From the NCBI GenBank assembly GCA_002943765.1, contig PQWQ01000012.1, positions 1,116,001 through 1,180,000 on the forward strand: 64,000 nt of DNA, given 5' to 3'. Positions 1 to 15,050 of this stretch are shown here, piece after piece. This stretch comes from Psoroptes ovis. Lineage: Eukaryota; Arthropoda; Arachnida; Sarcoptiformes; Psoroptidae. The notes below the pieces were generated by a model. It was not told the origin of the DNA, ran no database searches, and saw only the letters and a list, made by a program, of their open reading frames with translations. Positions within the stretch are counted from its first letter, which is position 1. Each line of letters starts with the position of its first letter. A program made the position numbers and the translations under genes.

Positions 1-783
1 AGTATGGCATACCGATATAGTATGATCGCTTGTTAAGGGTGCAAAGGGTTAATTTATTAAATATTTCAAAACTTTTATTGTGGACAAATTTTTCCAATGA
101 AATTCTTCGATGATTTTGAATAATCTATAAATCAATCAATGACTGAATGCATGAATTCGAAGAATTTTTTTTTTTATCAATGAATCTCTCCGAATTCGTT
201 GTATGAACGGAAAAAATGAAACGTATAAATAATCAAAATTCGTGATTTATTCATTTTCAATTCCATTTTAATTCATTTTGCTTGAAAAAAAAACACCTGA
301 TCAATTGAAAATCGTAAATTGGAAATCGTAAAAAATAATCATGAACACATTATGATCAAAATAAAAAACAAATAATCAATTGAAAAGTTCCGAATCATTT
401 GTGTTTCTGTATGAACCGAAATATATTCATATTCTCATGTTCAAATACGAATCAATATACACGAATATGTTTTCCTCTCATCTGATTCTTGATATTTCAT
501 TTTATTTTTCCAATTTAATTGAATTAATTAATTAATTAATTGAAAATAATTATTTATTTTTATTTTTTCCTCGGTTTGTTTATTTCATTATCATTAAATT
601 CTTAATTATTATCATTATTAGCCAATTATATGATCAAAGCTAACGAATGATAATAGTAATAATTATAATTAACCATAAACCATATTTCCGTTTGTACGAA
701 TCAGCATTCATTCATAAAATTTTCCCTTCGCTGTTCGTGATCTAAATGTTCATTGATCATTTGGTTTTTTGAAGACTTAGGGG

Positions 784-830
784 GACTTCGAAGCCTCCGA
801 AGTCTTTGAAGTCTTTACGAGACTTCAAAG
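784..830. repeat. Two adjacent short inverted repeats
   Basis: GACTTCG (784-790) pairs with CGAAGTC (798-804). Overlapping it, CTTTGAAGTCT (804-814) pairs with AGACTTCAAAG (820-830) around a 5-nt loop. Both matches are exact. The stretch is richer in GC than its surroundings. Function unknown. Confidence 0.6.
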
Positions 831-1755
831 ATCGTACAATATGGTCAGGTTCGCCTGTTTAATGGTGTTGTTTTCTCCCTTCTCACTCTCTTGTTTGATA
901 TTCATTTTGATTCGTGCAAATGAAAATTTTTAAATGAAAAATCTTTGAAACAAATCGATTTCGATAGATTCAATCATACGATTTCGATCATTTTCATTGA
1001 TCATTATTCGGAAATGACTTTTAAATAATTTCAAATGAGTCTAAGATGTCAAATTTTCAAATCAAAATCTACAATTTAGAAGACATCATTGAAAATGGCC
1101 GCAAAATTTCAATGAATTGTTTAATTTTGATAAATACATATTAACAAATGATGATTTAATGATGTGAATTCACGCAATTCATTCAAATGCTAAATGATCC
1201 ATTGTTTCTTTGTCTGTTTCGTTTCAAAGCCATATAATTGTCATTTGATGTGATTTCTGGTCAGAATTATTGCTTTTTTCGGCAGCAAAAAAATTATCTG
1301 CTAAAGGGGAAAAGATTATTTCAGCCAGAGAAGTAATATTCGCCAACGGGGACAAAAAAAAAAAACGTTAATTGTCAATTAAATTACAATTAAATTTTTG
1401 AAATTTTTAAAATTTTTTCAAATTTGAAACAAAATTAAATGGAAATTATTCAAAAAATTTCAAAGAAAATAATGTTTAATTACATACATTTGTTTATTAT
1501 ATTATACTGAATGAATGAATTCATTTCATTTCAATGATAATTTATTCATCCATTAAATGAAATGAATGTCCTCAATGATCATTAGTAGCATCTTTTAATG
1601 ATAATTTTTTTTTTCGGAAAACATTTTTCTTTCGCGACACGCCATTCGTGTGGTTAATTTCATTTCAAAAAATTTTCCTTTATATGAAAGTTGACAGGTT
1701 GAACATCTTTGAACATTTCTAAATATTTTCATTCTTCAGCATTCTAATGCCGGTA

Positions 1756-1832
1756 TTGCTGTCCGAAAAGTTTGTGTGCCATTTTCAATTGACAGTGAAC
1801 GATGCGATGCGCATAAACTTTTCGGACAGCAA
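1756..1832. mobile_element. Mariner-like MITE remnant
   Basis: Terminal inverted repeats are perfect over 18 bp: TTGCTGTCCGAAAAGTTT at 1756-1773 and its reverse complement at 1815-1832. The element is 77 bp and has no coding capacity. TA precedes the left end. The core TGTCCGAAAAGTT is shared with about ten other elements in the window and matches the style of mariner-family termini. Confidence 0.7.
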
Positions 1833-2629
1833 AAATATCTTGACCCTTTGCTGTCTTTGTTTTCTTTTCTGGTATTCATTCTTTCATTGAACCATTGACT
1901 AATTGTATTTCGAGTCGAAAAAAACAAATCAAAATTCAAAATCTATCAATGGATACATATGAATATAACACATATTTGATATATGATCGAGCAAATGATT
2001 GCATTGCAATGATGTATGAGGAGAATTTGATATGAAGATATCAAATTTACACACCAAATTTACAAAATTTTACTCTTCAAATTTCAATTTCAATGAATTT
2101 GAAATATTTTTTTTTTTTTTTTTTTGAATGAAAGATACCAGTTGATTAATACCAGTTTTTTTTACACAATTTTCACTTAAAACACTGATATTTTATTGCC
2201 ACCAAATACAGTCATTCCTCGTTTTACACTTTGTGAATGTTTTCAATTTCGATTTAGCAGATCATTGGACACCAAAAATTTTCATGTTTTGAACAATATC
2301 AACCGAAGAAACAAGTGTAAATCGGGAATGTGGCGTAAATATTTGAATATTTGAACAAATCCTCAAACAAAAGCATCCCCATTATCAGCGTTAAACGATG
2401 CATGACTGTAACTTGAATAATAATTTCGTAAGTTGTAAAATTCGTAAATTTTTGCTGATTATTTTGACATTTTCATTAATTTTTTTCTTCTTTCAATTAG
2501 TCGTTCATTCATTCATTCATTCATTCGATTCATTTAATGGTCAAATTTTTCTAAAATCTTATCAAATTGACAAGTGTCAAAACTGAATTTTTTTCGATTG
2601 AAGAAGAAAAAGTCATTGAAATACATTGA

Positions 2630-2703
2630 GCTGTCTGGAAAGTTCTTTACGATTAATTCAGTGAAAATGTACAGTGAAGACCGGCAAGAATTTTTCGGAC
2701 ACC
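2630..2703. mobile_element. Decayed mariner-like MITE
   Basis: The left end (GCTGTCTGGAAAGTTCTTTA) and the right end (CGGCAAGAATTTTTCGGACA) form imperfect inverted repeats matching the family termini, about 74 bp apart end to end. The two arms have diverged by several substitutions, so this is an old copy. Confidence 0.6.
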
Positions 2704-5700
2704 CAGCCGAATTCATCCGAAATATTTATTGTCCATGAATTTGATGTCTATTGATGATATGGACAAATTATGTACTGAAGATGTACATGTATTGAACGAT
2801 GATGATGGTGATATGATATGATGCCCGGAAACTTTCAAAAAGATATCGATTAATGTTGAATAATGGTGTGAATCCATTATCCATACAGATACCGAGGTGT
2901 ATCAAGAGAGAATCAGAAGAATTTCAAGAATTTTTGGTCAATTTCCGATGATGAAGACATTTCAATATGAAGAAAGTGAAAATAAACCAACTTTTATTTC
3001 AAGAAATAATCAATGAAAATACTCGAAAATGATTACTACTCTTGTTACGTAAGCTTGTTGCGCTTATTTTTCATTTTTATTTTTCGAAAGATCTTCCATG
3101 CACCATGAAGATTTTACATATCAGCAAAAAGTAATGATTTGCTCTAAATTCTTTGCGCATTTCGCATAAACTTCCGTAATTTTACCTGATTAACCTTCGG
3201 GCATTGCTGCGCAATCTTAATTAATTGTACCTAAAACTTAATCAAACCTGTACAACAAAACGTATGAATCAACGTTTTCCGATCATATTTGAGTGTATGG
3301 GGTGATGTAGAGCCTTGAATGTTACGTAGTAGATTAAAATGAATTGCAGTACAATCTTCGACCATAGCCATGATCGAGCGATATCATGCTTGGCGATGAT
3401 CAATGAAATTAACATTTGCCACGTTTTTCAAATCGTTCATTCAGAAAAAATGCAACAGGTTGATACATCTTTTTCTTAGAAATTTACTATCAATAAAATG
3501 AATAAATGAATGAATGCTAAAATAGTAATCGGAAGAACAAACGTGGACCTTGTGCTGTAAGGTTACGCATGTTTTATTACACAAAATGAAATTAAAAATT
3601 TGCTTCGACCTTCAAAATTTTCATTAATAAAAAACAATCAAACATCAATCTTTGATCATCGTTTGATCTAATTATTTGGAGAGTAAAAATAATAATCATC
3701 GTATGGAATACCCAGAACCAAACACCGGAATACCAAGTGTATAACCTCATAGCAATAATGGCCTAACCTTCATGATCATCAAAGAAGTAAAAGTCAAATT
3801 CTGATCAATGATTTCAAATTTACTAAAATCGAAATTATAAAACAAGAAATAAATGATGTACGTACACACACGTTCACAGAAGATAATATCTTCGATCAAT
3901 GTTTTTTAAATCATCGATCGATCGATGATAATGAAGATGATGATGATGATGACCAAGATCAAGATCAAGAACATCAAATCAAGAACAACCGATCAAGTAT
4001 AGTAACACCATTATTATTATTGATGATAATAATGATTTATGTTCATGTTCATCTACAAATGATAATGATAATTTTGAAATGATAATAATTATGATAATTG
4101 TATCGAGCGAAAAAATTGAAAGCGAAAATTTTCAATGAATTAATGATTTGAATGCTTTTTTCTTTTTTGGTTGTAAATAAATCGATTTATCAATTCAATT
4201 CAAATTTTATCGAATTTGATCATATAAATAAATGTTAATTGCCATAGGGCAAATTTATTATTATACAAAGAAATAAATTGAATGAAAATTTTGATTTCAT
4301 TTTGTTTCATTGAAAGATTTAATGATTTTTGTTGACTTTGACCATTTTGATTCATTCATTCGATAATTGTTATTTACCTTATAATCAATGAAATCCATTG
4401 AATGGAATTCATTGAATTTCCAAGTGTGTTACTGCCATCACCACTCACTTTCACATAGATTTTCATTTGACCATGGTGCATAACATGGACCATCGTAACA
4501 TCTTCAATATGACCGGAATCTAGCCGATTGAATTGGACACTTTAGAGTATAGATTAATATGCGTCTTGAAACAAATTGGTGATCGAAAATGATCTTCCGG
4601 AGTGATCAAAATACTTGATCAAATTTGAACATCTTTTATGATGTCATGATCAATGGTGCTTGATCATTTAAGTAGTTGAACTTAGAAATATTTATTTGAA
4701 TGAATTTAAAATCCGAATCAAATCATTTCTGTATCAACGATGGTATTGATTTGTTGATGGTCAAGTTCAAAATCTGTTGATCAAAATCTTAACACAAAAT
4801 CTGAAGTACTTCGAATCGATGATAATTGATGTTACGATGATTACGATCAATTCTACTCATTGATCAATCGAATGAACTGAATCGATTCGAAGTATATCTT
4901 CAAGTACTTTGAAATGAGAATCCATTCATTCAATCAAATTTAGCAATGATAATTGCTTCTGTAGCTTTGTTGTTCTTTTAGTTTGATTACTATTGAAGAG
5001 ATGATGATGATCATATTGAACATGGTGATCAGCATCTACAGCAGAAGCATCGATCATTAGATTCGAAATATTTACACACACATGGTCATCGATCGATATC
5101 ATCAATCAAACCAATCAAATATTGAACATATAAATCAATGAAAATAATAGTTATAGCTACGAAGAATATGAATCATTGACACAATCAAACAAATGTAATC
5201 AATTTAATGAATGATAATAATCGAATGATTGGTGAAAATGTTAATGACAACAACAACAACAACAACAAGGTAAAAATGGTCAAAATTTATTTCAATGATC
5301 ATTTATCAATCGATGATGACAATAATCATTGATAATTTCATTTTAGTTTCTTATTGACAATTTGTAAAGATAATTGATGATAATAATCGATTGGATTGCA
5401 TTGAATCGCATTGATTTTGAATGAATGTCAATGCAATTATCTTGATTTTAATGATTTGAATTATTTTCTTAATTAAAATTGTTTTTTTAATTAGATTTCA
5501 ATGAAATTCTTTGAGATTTTGAGCGTTTTCCCTTGTTTACCGTGCACGTGTCCGTGCATCTCATTCGTGGCAATGATTATTTAGATTTCGTCGATTATTT
5601 CGCGTCGGTATCATCATCATCGTCATCATCATTTATCATTATATCGTGTGGCACAAAAAAAAAATTTGAAATTGTTTCAATTTAATTTTTACCAAGAAAT

Positions 5701-6335
5701 TTCAATTTCTCTCGCTGGTTTTAAAATAATAATAATAATTAACCTTCCGGCTATTTTTCTTTGGTTAATTTATTTTTGAATTCATTGAAAAACATCTCTC
5801 TTTGAAAGGTGAGTGAAATTGTTCAAATATCTGACCTTTGAAACTGACAACAAGCAAAGGTCACCGATGTCACCGAATGTTTTCATTTCGATGATCCTCA
5901 TTTTTATTCAAAATGAATTATTATGTATCCCTCTGGTCAAACATTCAATGTAACAAACCAAATAACGATACGACCAAGTGACATCATTCGTACGTAGAAA
6001 TGATGATATGAAATTCTTTTAAATTAACCTTGATTGATAATTTGTAGTTTTTAATGTTTAAAAAAAATTGGAAAAACAAAAAACATTTAAAACATTCCAT
6101 TCTTAAAAATGAAATTATCATTTATTAAATGTATGGACAAATGTATGGCAAGGTTTTCAACTACAAATTGAAACCACAAACAAAACAAATTGATATTAAA
6201 TTATAGACTTTTACACTTGATATTCATCAATAATAATAAATGATCTACGATTATCTTTATTTTCTTTTCGATGTTACCAAAAACATATCAATGAGATATT
6301 CAAGTATAAATGCATATAAAAGCTTATCATCATAG

Positions 6336-6417
6336 TGGACTGTCCAATAAGTTTTGTGGGTTCTGTTCAATGGATATTCTGTCAAAAAATTGACAAAAAT
6401 TTTCCGGACACACTCCA
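6336..6417. mobile_element. Decayed mariner-like MITE
   Basis: TGGACTGTCCAATAAGTTTT (6336-6355) faces ACAAAAATTTTCCGGACA (6393-6410), an imperfect inverted repeat related to the family termini. About 82 bp, no coding capacity. Confidence 0.55.
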
Positions 6418-6525
6418 TACGTTGATATTTGTGATATTCATATTTGTGTGTGTATGTGTATCAACCCTCATTAAATGGTTATTAATTTTTTTTGTGATAA
6501 AAAAAAGAATTTAATGATTGGTTAT

Positions 6526-6640
6526 GAGGTTTTACTTAAGAATTTAATAAGATTTTACAAGGTTTGATGAAGGTTTTTTATAAGATTTAAGGCTTCTACA
6601 AGGTTTTCATAAGGTTTTCGTACGTTTGTAGAAGGTTCTA
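6526..6640. repeat. Degenerate repeats of an AAGGTTTT-like unit
   Basis: Phrases such as TACAAGGTTT, GAAGGTTTTT, ATAAGATTTA, CATAAGGTTTTCG and GAAGGTTCTAG recur about every 15-25 bp, with further copies just downstream (AGCAAGGTTT). They look like a decayed tandem array. No coding sense is apparent. Confidence 0.4.
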
Positions 6641-9600
6641 GGGTCACATTGTGTGTTTAGATTATATGTTTAGTAGTTTTTTAGCAAGGTTTACGCAAGG
6701 AATTGTGATTCTAGAATAAAATGTTTTTAGTTGATGTACAATCATTGATCAATTGGCATCAATAAATTGATATTAACATCAATTAAATTTGAAGTTAGTT
6801 CCTTGAAAATGAATGATTATAATTATTATATGTGGTTTTGTGGTTATCGCTCGTGGTGGTGGTGATGGTTTCTAAATCATCATTGACAATTATAATCGGT
6901 AATAATTCGGTGATGATAATTTTCAGCTTTGACTTTAATATCTCGTAAAATGTTACATTGAACCTTTTGACCAAATTCATTTCAAGGATTCCTCGGGGCC
7001 ATAATGGAACCTAATTTTCCAAATTTTAGATATAAGATTAAGTCGAAATTCTGATAATTATCCAAAAAAAAAATTGAAGGTCATAACCTAATACACCGAA
7101 GGTATCAGCTTGGTAATAAATTCTTTTGAATTGTAATAAATCGACCTGGAGTTTGACATTTGAATTTCATAAAAAATTATTTTTATTGCATACCGAATCA
7201 ACCAAAATAATGATTCAATGCTTGCATTCATTCGTGTGTATGGCACACTTGGTGGAATGCAAATTTATTAGTAATATTTTCGAAAATACCTGACAAATAA
7301 ACCTGACGAAGATGCAAAGCCCCCGAAGGTGAATACAAATGAATTCAAGTTATCTCTTGAAATTAAATATTCATGGAGATAACCACCACAACCAGAAGAC
7401 ATGTTTAATTTAGATGTCACCGTATGGTGACGACCATCCATCACTACCATCTTCACCATCATCAGCATCAACAAATAAATTCTTTGATGTTGATGTCGAG
7501 TGTCAAATGACATTTCTGTGAAAAAAAAGATGTTTTAAGATAATCGGGGAAAAATTTAGCGAATTTCTTGAATGAAAATCTTTGAAATTATTATCATCGA
7601 AAACACATTCACAACATGTTTACACTGCTGCGCTTGCTGCTGCTGATAGACAATTGGTTAACCTTCAACAAATGTGTTACTACTTTTTTTTTCTTTGCTT
7701 AAGAAAATACAATTTTCTTTAAATATCTTTGACCTTTTAAGTGCGTACCTCTTGCGCATATTTTCGCTTTCACCTGTTTACAATCAACGATCGATCGGCA
7801 CGAATATTTAATCAATAAAACAAACAAACTAAATAATTCAATCAATGAAACGATGAATGAATTAAGAAAAAAAATCGTGACTTAAGGTCGCGTGTCTTCT
7901 TAAAGATATTTTTGGAAGATATTTTGTGGTAAATATCAATGAATAAATATGAATAAATAAAGAAGGAAATCACCTGTTAATTGATAATTAACCTGTTGTG
8001 TGTTTGTGAAAAACAACAAACGAAAAAAAACTGATTGATTCTTGCAATATCTACGATTTGTTTCAATCAAAAACGCTCATTTCATATCGGTATCACAATT
8101 TTTAATCAAAGCACCGTTCTGGAACAAATCCTTGTGCTTTGTATGACTTAATCAACGAATTTTTTTTTCTTGTCGTTCACACGAGCACCAATGATAACAC
8201 AGGTCAAAATGACCACTGGCCGCTGGTCAATAGGCCGACCGAATTGGGCCGATTGAATTCGATGGAAAGCTTGGAGAAATCTTAGGACATAGCACAGCAT
8301 AGAAAAGCGATCAATCAATAATCAATTTTAAAAAATTTGTTTACTGATAAGTTGATTAGTTTTTTGGTAATCGAAAATTGATCAATGATCAATGGTTGAT
8401 GATCATTGATGATCAATTACAATCTTGTTGGATATTAAATGAATTTGTTATATCGATACCTCTGTGTAAGCTTGTATATGGCTGACCACCTATGGATCGT
8501 TATATTCTATGAGGTTAAATCGAAAGAAATTCTTGTAATTTGAAATTTGAAAAATTTCATTTGATTTTTTACAAATCGAAATCTAATCATTTTCACTGGA
8601 TAACCATCAACACATATCATCATCGATTTGATCGATTATCTTTTGTTTAATTTGTTTTTTTTGATGATAATTTTTAAATTAAAAATAACGAATTCCAACC
8701 TGGTATTGACCGAAATACCAAACGGTTTTCTTATTCTGGCTAATGGTATCTGGTGGCTGATCATCACCATTGAGCTAGCGAGCAACAGCATGCGAACAAG
8801 TTCAAAATCGACCGAAAAGTTGTCATCACTGAATCATTTAAAAAAAAAATTGATGATTTTCAATGGAATGAATGTCCAAGATTATACATTTATGGTTTTT
8901 TATTCTCTTCATTCATTGACCATCAGCGATAAATCCCAAATCGATCATTTGTATATGATCATGTTTGTGTACAACGAATGTGGGTACAATCAATTTTCAA
9001 ACCTCTGAACATATGATGATTTCTGAAGATCTGATAGCATTCGATAACATGCTGTTTTTGCGTAATCGAGTAAAGGTCAAATGTTATTTGTTAAATGTTA
9101 TGTTTTCTGGCTGCTGTTGCTGTTGCTGCTGTTGAAATGATAAAATTAATCTTAGAAGATTTCAATCTTTAAGGATTTTGATTTCGAAAACAAATCATCG
9201 AATTTGTTTCAATTACATAGAAACATTGATCAATTGATCATTCATTCATTCATTCGAATCGATGAATGAACGATCATCAGCTAATCATTGACCATCATTG
9301 ATCATTTGTTCATACAACGATCATCCATCCATCATCGATTGATTGATCAATCTTTGTTGATCTTTGTTCATATGTACCGTAAAAATTCTTATTATTTTTA
9401 GGTAAAACTTGGAAAATTTGTAATTAATTTTGTAATTGTCAAAATATTTTCATTTTTTTTTATTCAAATACAAATTGATTCAATCGAATTGTTCAATCAA
9501 GTTGTTCAAGTTGTAATTATCCTATTGAAAGTATCTGATATCATTGATAATCATCATTGATGATCGATGATACAAAACAAAACAAAAATTGATGGATCGA

Positions 9601-10023
9601 TTTGCCACAAGGTAGATTTACCATTTATTTATTTTTTCAATATCAAAATAGATTATAATCAACAAATGGTTGATTTGAATTTGATTTTTAATTCAATGTT
9701 CGAAGTCCTTAAAAAATTAAAAATCAATTGTCAGGTCAGAATCTTTGAGAGCTTTCACCAGTTTCAAAACCTTTAAAACTCTTGAATTCTTCGTCACTTT
9801 TATCGGTCTCCAGGTCATCACCAAGGACCATACACACCATATTATTATCGCTTGATTTACCAAGAAAAAACAATTTGAAAATTTCAAATTCAAAGTACAA
9901 AATTACGAAATTTTAATTCAATGATTGTTCTTAAATGTCCATGTTTATCATTATCATCAAAAATATCAACAATTATCATCTTAAACAAAGAAGAAAAACA
10001 ATTGAAACTGTCCACTGTCATTT

Positions 10024-10094
10024 AGGTTGTCCGAAATATTCTTGCCGAATTTAACTTTTATTCTAATTGATTTTACATGGAAAACTTTTTGACC
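10024..10094. mobile_element. Mariner-like MITE, one end well preserved
   Basis: The left terminus AGGTTGTCCGAAATATTCTT (10024-10043, then GCCG) closely matches the family. The right side (AAAACTTTTTGACC, 10081-10094) is only weakly complementary. This may be a solo end or a strongly decayed copy. Confidence 0.45.
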
Positions 10095-13000
10095 GTATAA
10101 ATATCAATTATAATCAATGATTATTATTCATGAACAAATGATAATTAAAATCAAATTAAATTTGATTTTGTCAAAATTTAAAAATGTATTTGGTTAATTT
10201 TATTCATTTGATTTTTGGTTTCTTTGTTGAAAATTTAATAAAATTTAAATGGTTTTAAATCATTTGAAATCGTTTAAAATCCATGAATGTCATGAATATA
10301 TCATTGATCATTTGGGTTTGACAATTAATTTTCGATTAAATTATGACAAAATTGAGAAAAAAACGATAACAATTTCCGGCCATTTAAGTCATTTAAACAT
10401 TGTAAATCATTGAATTCATTTATTTAAGCATTTAAATTGTAAGGTTTATGGGAAAATCGCTGCTGCTGCTGCTGCCTGAAAAAATCAAACTACAGTTGGT
10501 ACGATGTGGAAATTTGTTGATCATGCAATAATCATGTAACATCTGTTAAATTTTGTTGTGATAAATTGATCATCAAATTGATGACAGAGGCCATTTCGAT
10601 GATGATGATGATCAGTCGATTAAAAAAATTGAAAATTTCGAAATTTTCTCAAATCAATTCCATGATCAACTGGTGATAAGTCATGAATATGAACGTGTTT
10701 ACCATGTTATGACCAAAGAATCACTCAAAATGACCAGGTACAACCTGAAATTCACAATCTTTAAACAGTACCTTGTATCTACGATTTATCTACGATTGAT
10801 TGAAGTCGATTTGATGATTTGTTCATCAAAATTTATTCAAACGTATCATAACAATCGATTCACAGCAACATGTGAGGCTATACATTATCACTACCATTAT
10901 TATTATTATGATAACAACAAATTTTTTAATTTAAGGTTATACATTACTTCTTTTGTTTTTTTAAAAATTTCTTCGTACCAATTTTTTTTGGCCATTAAAA
11001 CACAACAACAACATTTACCAACACCATAATTCATCAAAAACCGGACCTTTAAAATAAGAAAAAAAAATTTACCTAAATTTTACAAGTGAAACAACAACAT
11101 AACCAACAACAAAAACAACATGTTTGTAACCTCGTAAACACCATCATCATCATCACCACCACCGCCAACAACAATGACCAATCTTGTTGTTGTTAGTCAA
11201 AGTTATAATTATGGAGATTTTGTTTTAAAAAAATTTATGAATTTTATATGAAATCAACTTCGAATCAATCTTTGGAGTGATTTAAGCTGATTCATTTTGG
11301 TTTTGATCGTCTTTAAAATTGCTATCAAAGAATGGTAAACTGAATTAACTTTGATTTACCTTATGAATTTGATGAGGTACAAATCTGGTCGAGCATTATT
11401 TGTAGCTCTGTGGTTGTTGTTTTTTCATGTTGTTCTTGTTGCTCTATTTACATACAAACACACATATTGTTTGGTTGGTTGGTTGGCTTGAATGTTGATT
11501 TGAGCAATTATCTGTGTGATTATCTGTGTGGTACAATACTGTTGTTTTATTTGTGTGTGATTGTGTACAGAGGCTAAAGAGGTAAATGTGATCAATTTTG
11601 ATCCTCGATAAAATTACCGAAACAAGGTAAGAATATTGAATAATACATGTGGATGAATGATTATCGGATTAAAGATGGATTACTTTAAGTCCATGAGGTT
11701 CAAAACACTATGATTATTCGGCTTAAAATTCAAAGTGATAATCAATGGGATTTACCATTGAATTTTTAATTTTGAAAAATTTAAAAATTTTGTTTCAAAT
11801 CCAAATCACACATGGGTAATTTATGTTGATTACAAATTTCATGAATTTTTCGAATTTTCATTACAAGACTTGAATTTTTTTTTTCATTTAAATTCATAGA
11901 TTTGAATTTAAAATAATTGAAATTTGTTAAATTCAAAAATATGAAAATTGAAAATCAAATAATTGAAAAAATGGAATTATGAATGAATGAATGATTGAAA
12001 ATGAAAATATGGATTTATATCAGTGTCTTTATGTTCGTCGATGTGATCAGAATATTAATAAAAACATTTAAAAACACTTCTTATTACACGAGCACCATTG
12101 TTCGAGGATATTGTTTGGAAGATATTAAAATGCATATCCTCACTCTATTATTCACACACAGAGGTATATTTCAGCTTGAGAATGCTCAACGAATACAAAT
12201 TAGATCAAATTACATCAAAAACATTTGAATAGACCAAACACGTATTGATAAAGGTATGAATGAAAACAAAATGAAATCAAAATTGAAATCAAATTGAAAT
12301 CGCCATATGAAACATGTGTCCATGTCCAAGGTGCTTATCTGTGAATGTGTATGTTTGTTTGAATGCAAATTTTTTCAAGAAATTAAAATTCCAAGAAATT
12401 CTTGTATAAAAATGAATCCATAGACATAAATTGTCCAAATACAAATATGATTGATCGATTTCAATTATCAAAATGTTGAATTTATGTCAAATTCTTTGAA
12501 AAAATCAAATTCATTGAATCATTGAATTTAAGTAAAATAATTTGATTCGAAACAAATTTCTTAAATCTTTTAAGAAATATTGATGTATGGGGCTAGTGAT
12601 TCCTTTCATTGAATCTGAATAAATTTCAACTAGTTTCAAAATCTGATAAGTTTCTTTATGATGATGATGAAATAAGCAAATACTTTCGAGTATAATTTAT
12701 CAAAATTATCATCATCTCAATGATTATCTTTGATTAAACATATTTAAAAATTTGAATCATAAGAATTCTCGGATGATATTCATCAGAAATGATTGTACTG
12801 ATTCGATGCAAAAGCTTATTCTGGTTACATGGTTCTGTCATTACATGACTAACAATAGTTGGTTCAACAGTTGAAGAGTGTTCAACTTGTGTCGCTGGTC
12901 AAAACATGGTACTGGCCGTACCAGCTACGTTGCAACAACCAAAAACATCTTTAAAAAAATAATAATTATATAAATTATCTTCAACAAAAATGGTAATTAT

Positions 13001-13521
13001 ACATAGATTAAATGGCTCAAAGATGATAATTAAGCAACATTAATGTTTGTATATATGGCCAAGTTTTGCAATAAATCACCATTCACCATTATTCTATTAT
13101 TATTTATTGTGATTTACCATTAATTTAGTATTTTTGATTTGAAAAGTCTATTTTTAATTATAACATTTAGATGAAAAATAATTAATTATTAATCTTATTT
13201 TATTTTAAATTATATTTCATTAATTACTTTTTTTTTAATGGCAAATATGTTTCATTCCATTGCATTCTATTTCTTGATCAACGAAGCTATTGAATTGAAT
13301 CAAATTCAAACTCAATGAATTCCAGTGATTCAATTGAATTTTTTTTTCGAGAAAATCATCATCTTTCAGCCTTAACACTTGATTATAAAACAAAGCAAAA
13401 CAACAAAAAAACAAAATCATTTATAAAAAATAGATGATATTTCATCTATTCTGTTGCTATTATTATCATAAATTAAACGATTATAATAGTAATGATTATT
13501 ATAACAAAAAATAATGCATTA

Positions 13522-13602
13522 TTGGATCGTCCGAAAAGTTTTGCCGAATTCAGCCCAACAGTTTCTATTGAATAATGACTGTAAACTTTTCGGACAGTCC
13601 AA
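13522..13602. mobile_element. Mariner-like MITE, 81 bp
   Basis: TTGGATCGTCCGAAAAGTTT (13522-13541) and AAACTTTTCGGACAGTCCAA (13583-13602) are inverted repeats differing at two adjacent bases. TA precedes the left end; the right flank does not retain TA. The length equals that of the best-preserved copies at 14970 and 55888. Confidence 0.75.
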
Positions 13603-14969
13603 ACAATTTCTTTATTTTTTTTTCATTTAATTGTTAATTGTAATTAACAATTAAACTTTAGACTAAAAACAAAAAAACTTTCAAGACAAAAATAAATCAA
13701 TTAAAAGAGAATCAATTGAAATTCAAATTAAATTTTATGATATTAAACTGCGAATGATGTAATTATGATCCAATGGAGAAATCCATTGAAAACTCATCTA
13801 AAAATACATCAAAATGTCTCTTGAATTTTGCAAATACGCAATTTGAGAGGCACTAAAAATATTCATGAGAATATTAATCGAAAAAAAATTCACTCTGATG
13901 ATTTACTCAATTAATGCCGTACAAAAAAAAATTGCAAATTTTATGAATGAAATCAATGAAATGAAGAATGTATTGAAGAATAATCGTAGAAATTTGGGTT
14001 TTCGATTCAGCAATCTGGTTCAGCTGGCTGATAATTGAATTTTTTTTCCTTTATTCTCGCGCTTAATAATAATTTGATTCGCCTACATTCGTAAATGGAA
14101 AATTCTTATCATTCATTATATTCAGGTATGGTAATCTTATGTAGATCAATTAATTTATTGTAATCATTACGCTTACATACGTTCACTACTCAAGAATGAA
14201 TGCTGACTAATGAATCAAACAGAATTTTTCAATTAATTCATCTCCGTAAATGCGCATAATATATCGATATATAAGTGTATTTTTGGTTCTTTCAAAAATT
14301 TTCTACCAAAACTTTGCCAAGTTTAGCATTGATTCAAATATTAGACCAAACTCATCAAGACAACTCATTGTTGTGTTGATTGAATCAATTTATAATCAAT
14401 TCAATCATTTCATTTACTCTCAGTTCATTCATATTTCATATTTCTAAGATAATAATGATTGTAAAAACAACAGGTAAAACAAATCAAATAATTTACCTTG
14501 AAATTATAATAAATGATATTAATTGTTTTTCTATTTTTCTACAGTGAAGAATCATTAAATTGGTCTACGAATGACTGTGAAAGCGTTGGTGGCAGTGTTG
14601 GCCGACGGCGGTAAAATGGTAAGATGGTAAGAAAATAAAAAGGTTAAAGGTAAGATTGCCTGATAAGAAGATAATATGGTAACATAGCGAAACGGTGTTG
14701 AGCTCACTAACTCCTTATTCAAACGGCTGACCAAAATATTCATAAATCACAAATGAAGAAAATTGTTTTACCAAAATTTTTCTCATTTGTACTTTTGTTA
14801 ATTATTAACCAGGTAATTTATTTATTTTTTGTTTTTTTAATTAAAATTTTAATTAATTATTTTTTTCCCTATTTCAGTAATTAGTTTTTTTTTCAAATGA
14901 AAATTCAGTAATTTACAAATTACAGGTGAGAAAAGGAAAAAATAAAAAAAAAAAGGTTCACTTCATCTA

Positions 14970-15050
14970 TCAGGTTGTCCCATAAGTTCTTGCCGTTTTT
15001 CGAATTAACAAAAAATTTAAAAAACGGCAAGAACTCATGGGACAACCTAA
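14970..15050. mobile_element. Mariner-like MITE, 81 bp, TA target duplication
   Basis: The ends read TCAGGTTGTCCCATAAGTTC and, inverted, TTAGGTTGTCCCATGAGTTC. The arms stay complementary through TTGCCGTTTT to about 31 bp with two mismatches. TA flanks both sides (14968-14969 and 15051-15052), the signature of Tc1/mariner insertion. The copy is nearly identical in its arms to the one at 55888-55968, pointing to fairly recent mobility. It has no coding capacity, so a transposase elsewhere would be needed. Confidence 0.85.

Noticed and set aside
3900..4100. GATCGATCGATGAT-rich stretch as a CRISPR-like or origin repeat
   Set aside because: Irregular microsatellite sequence without unit repeats separated by unique spacers; typical eukaryotic low complexity.
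6795..7513. Short minus-strand frames as exons of an upstream gene
   Set aside because: Rich in repeats of CAT/CAC type, no family resemblance, no consistent splice sites.
8628..9008. 126-codon plus-strand frame
   Set aside because: No recognisable motif, a start in a low-complexity T-rich run, and no splice or regulatory context; likely chance.
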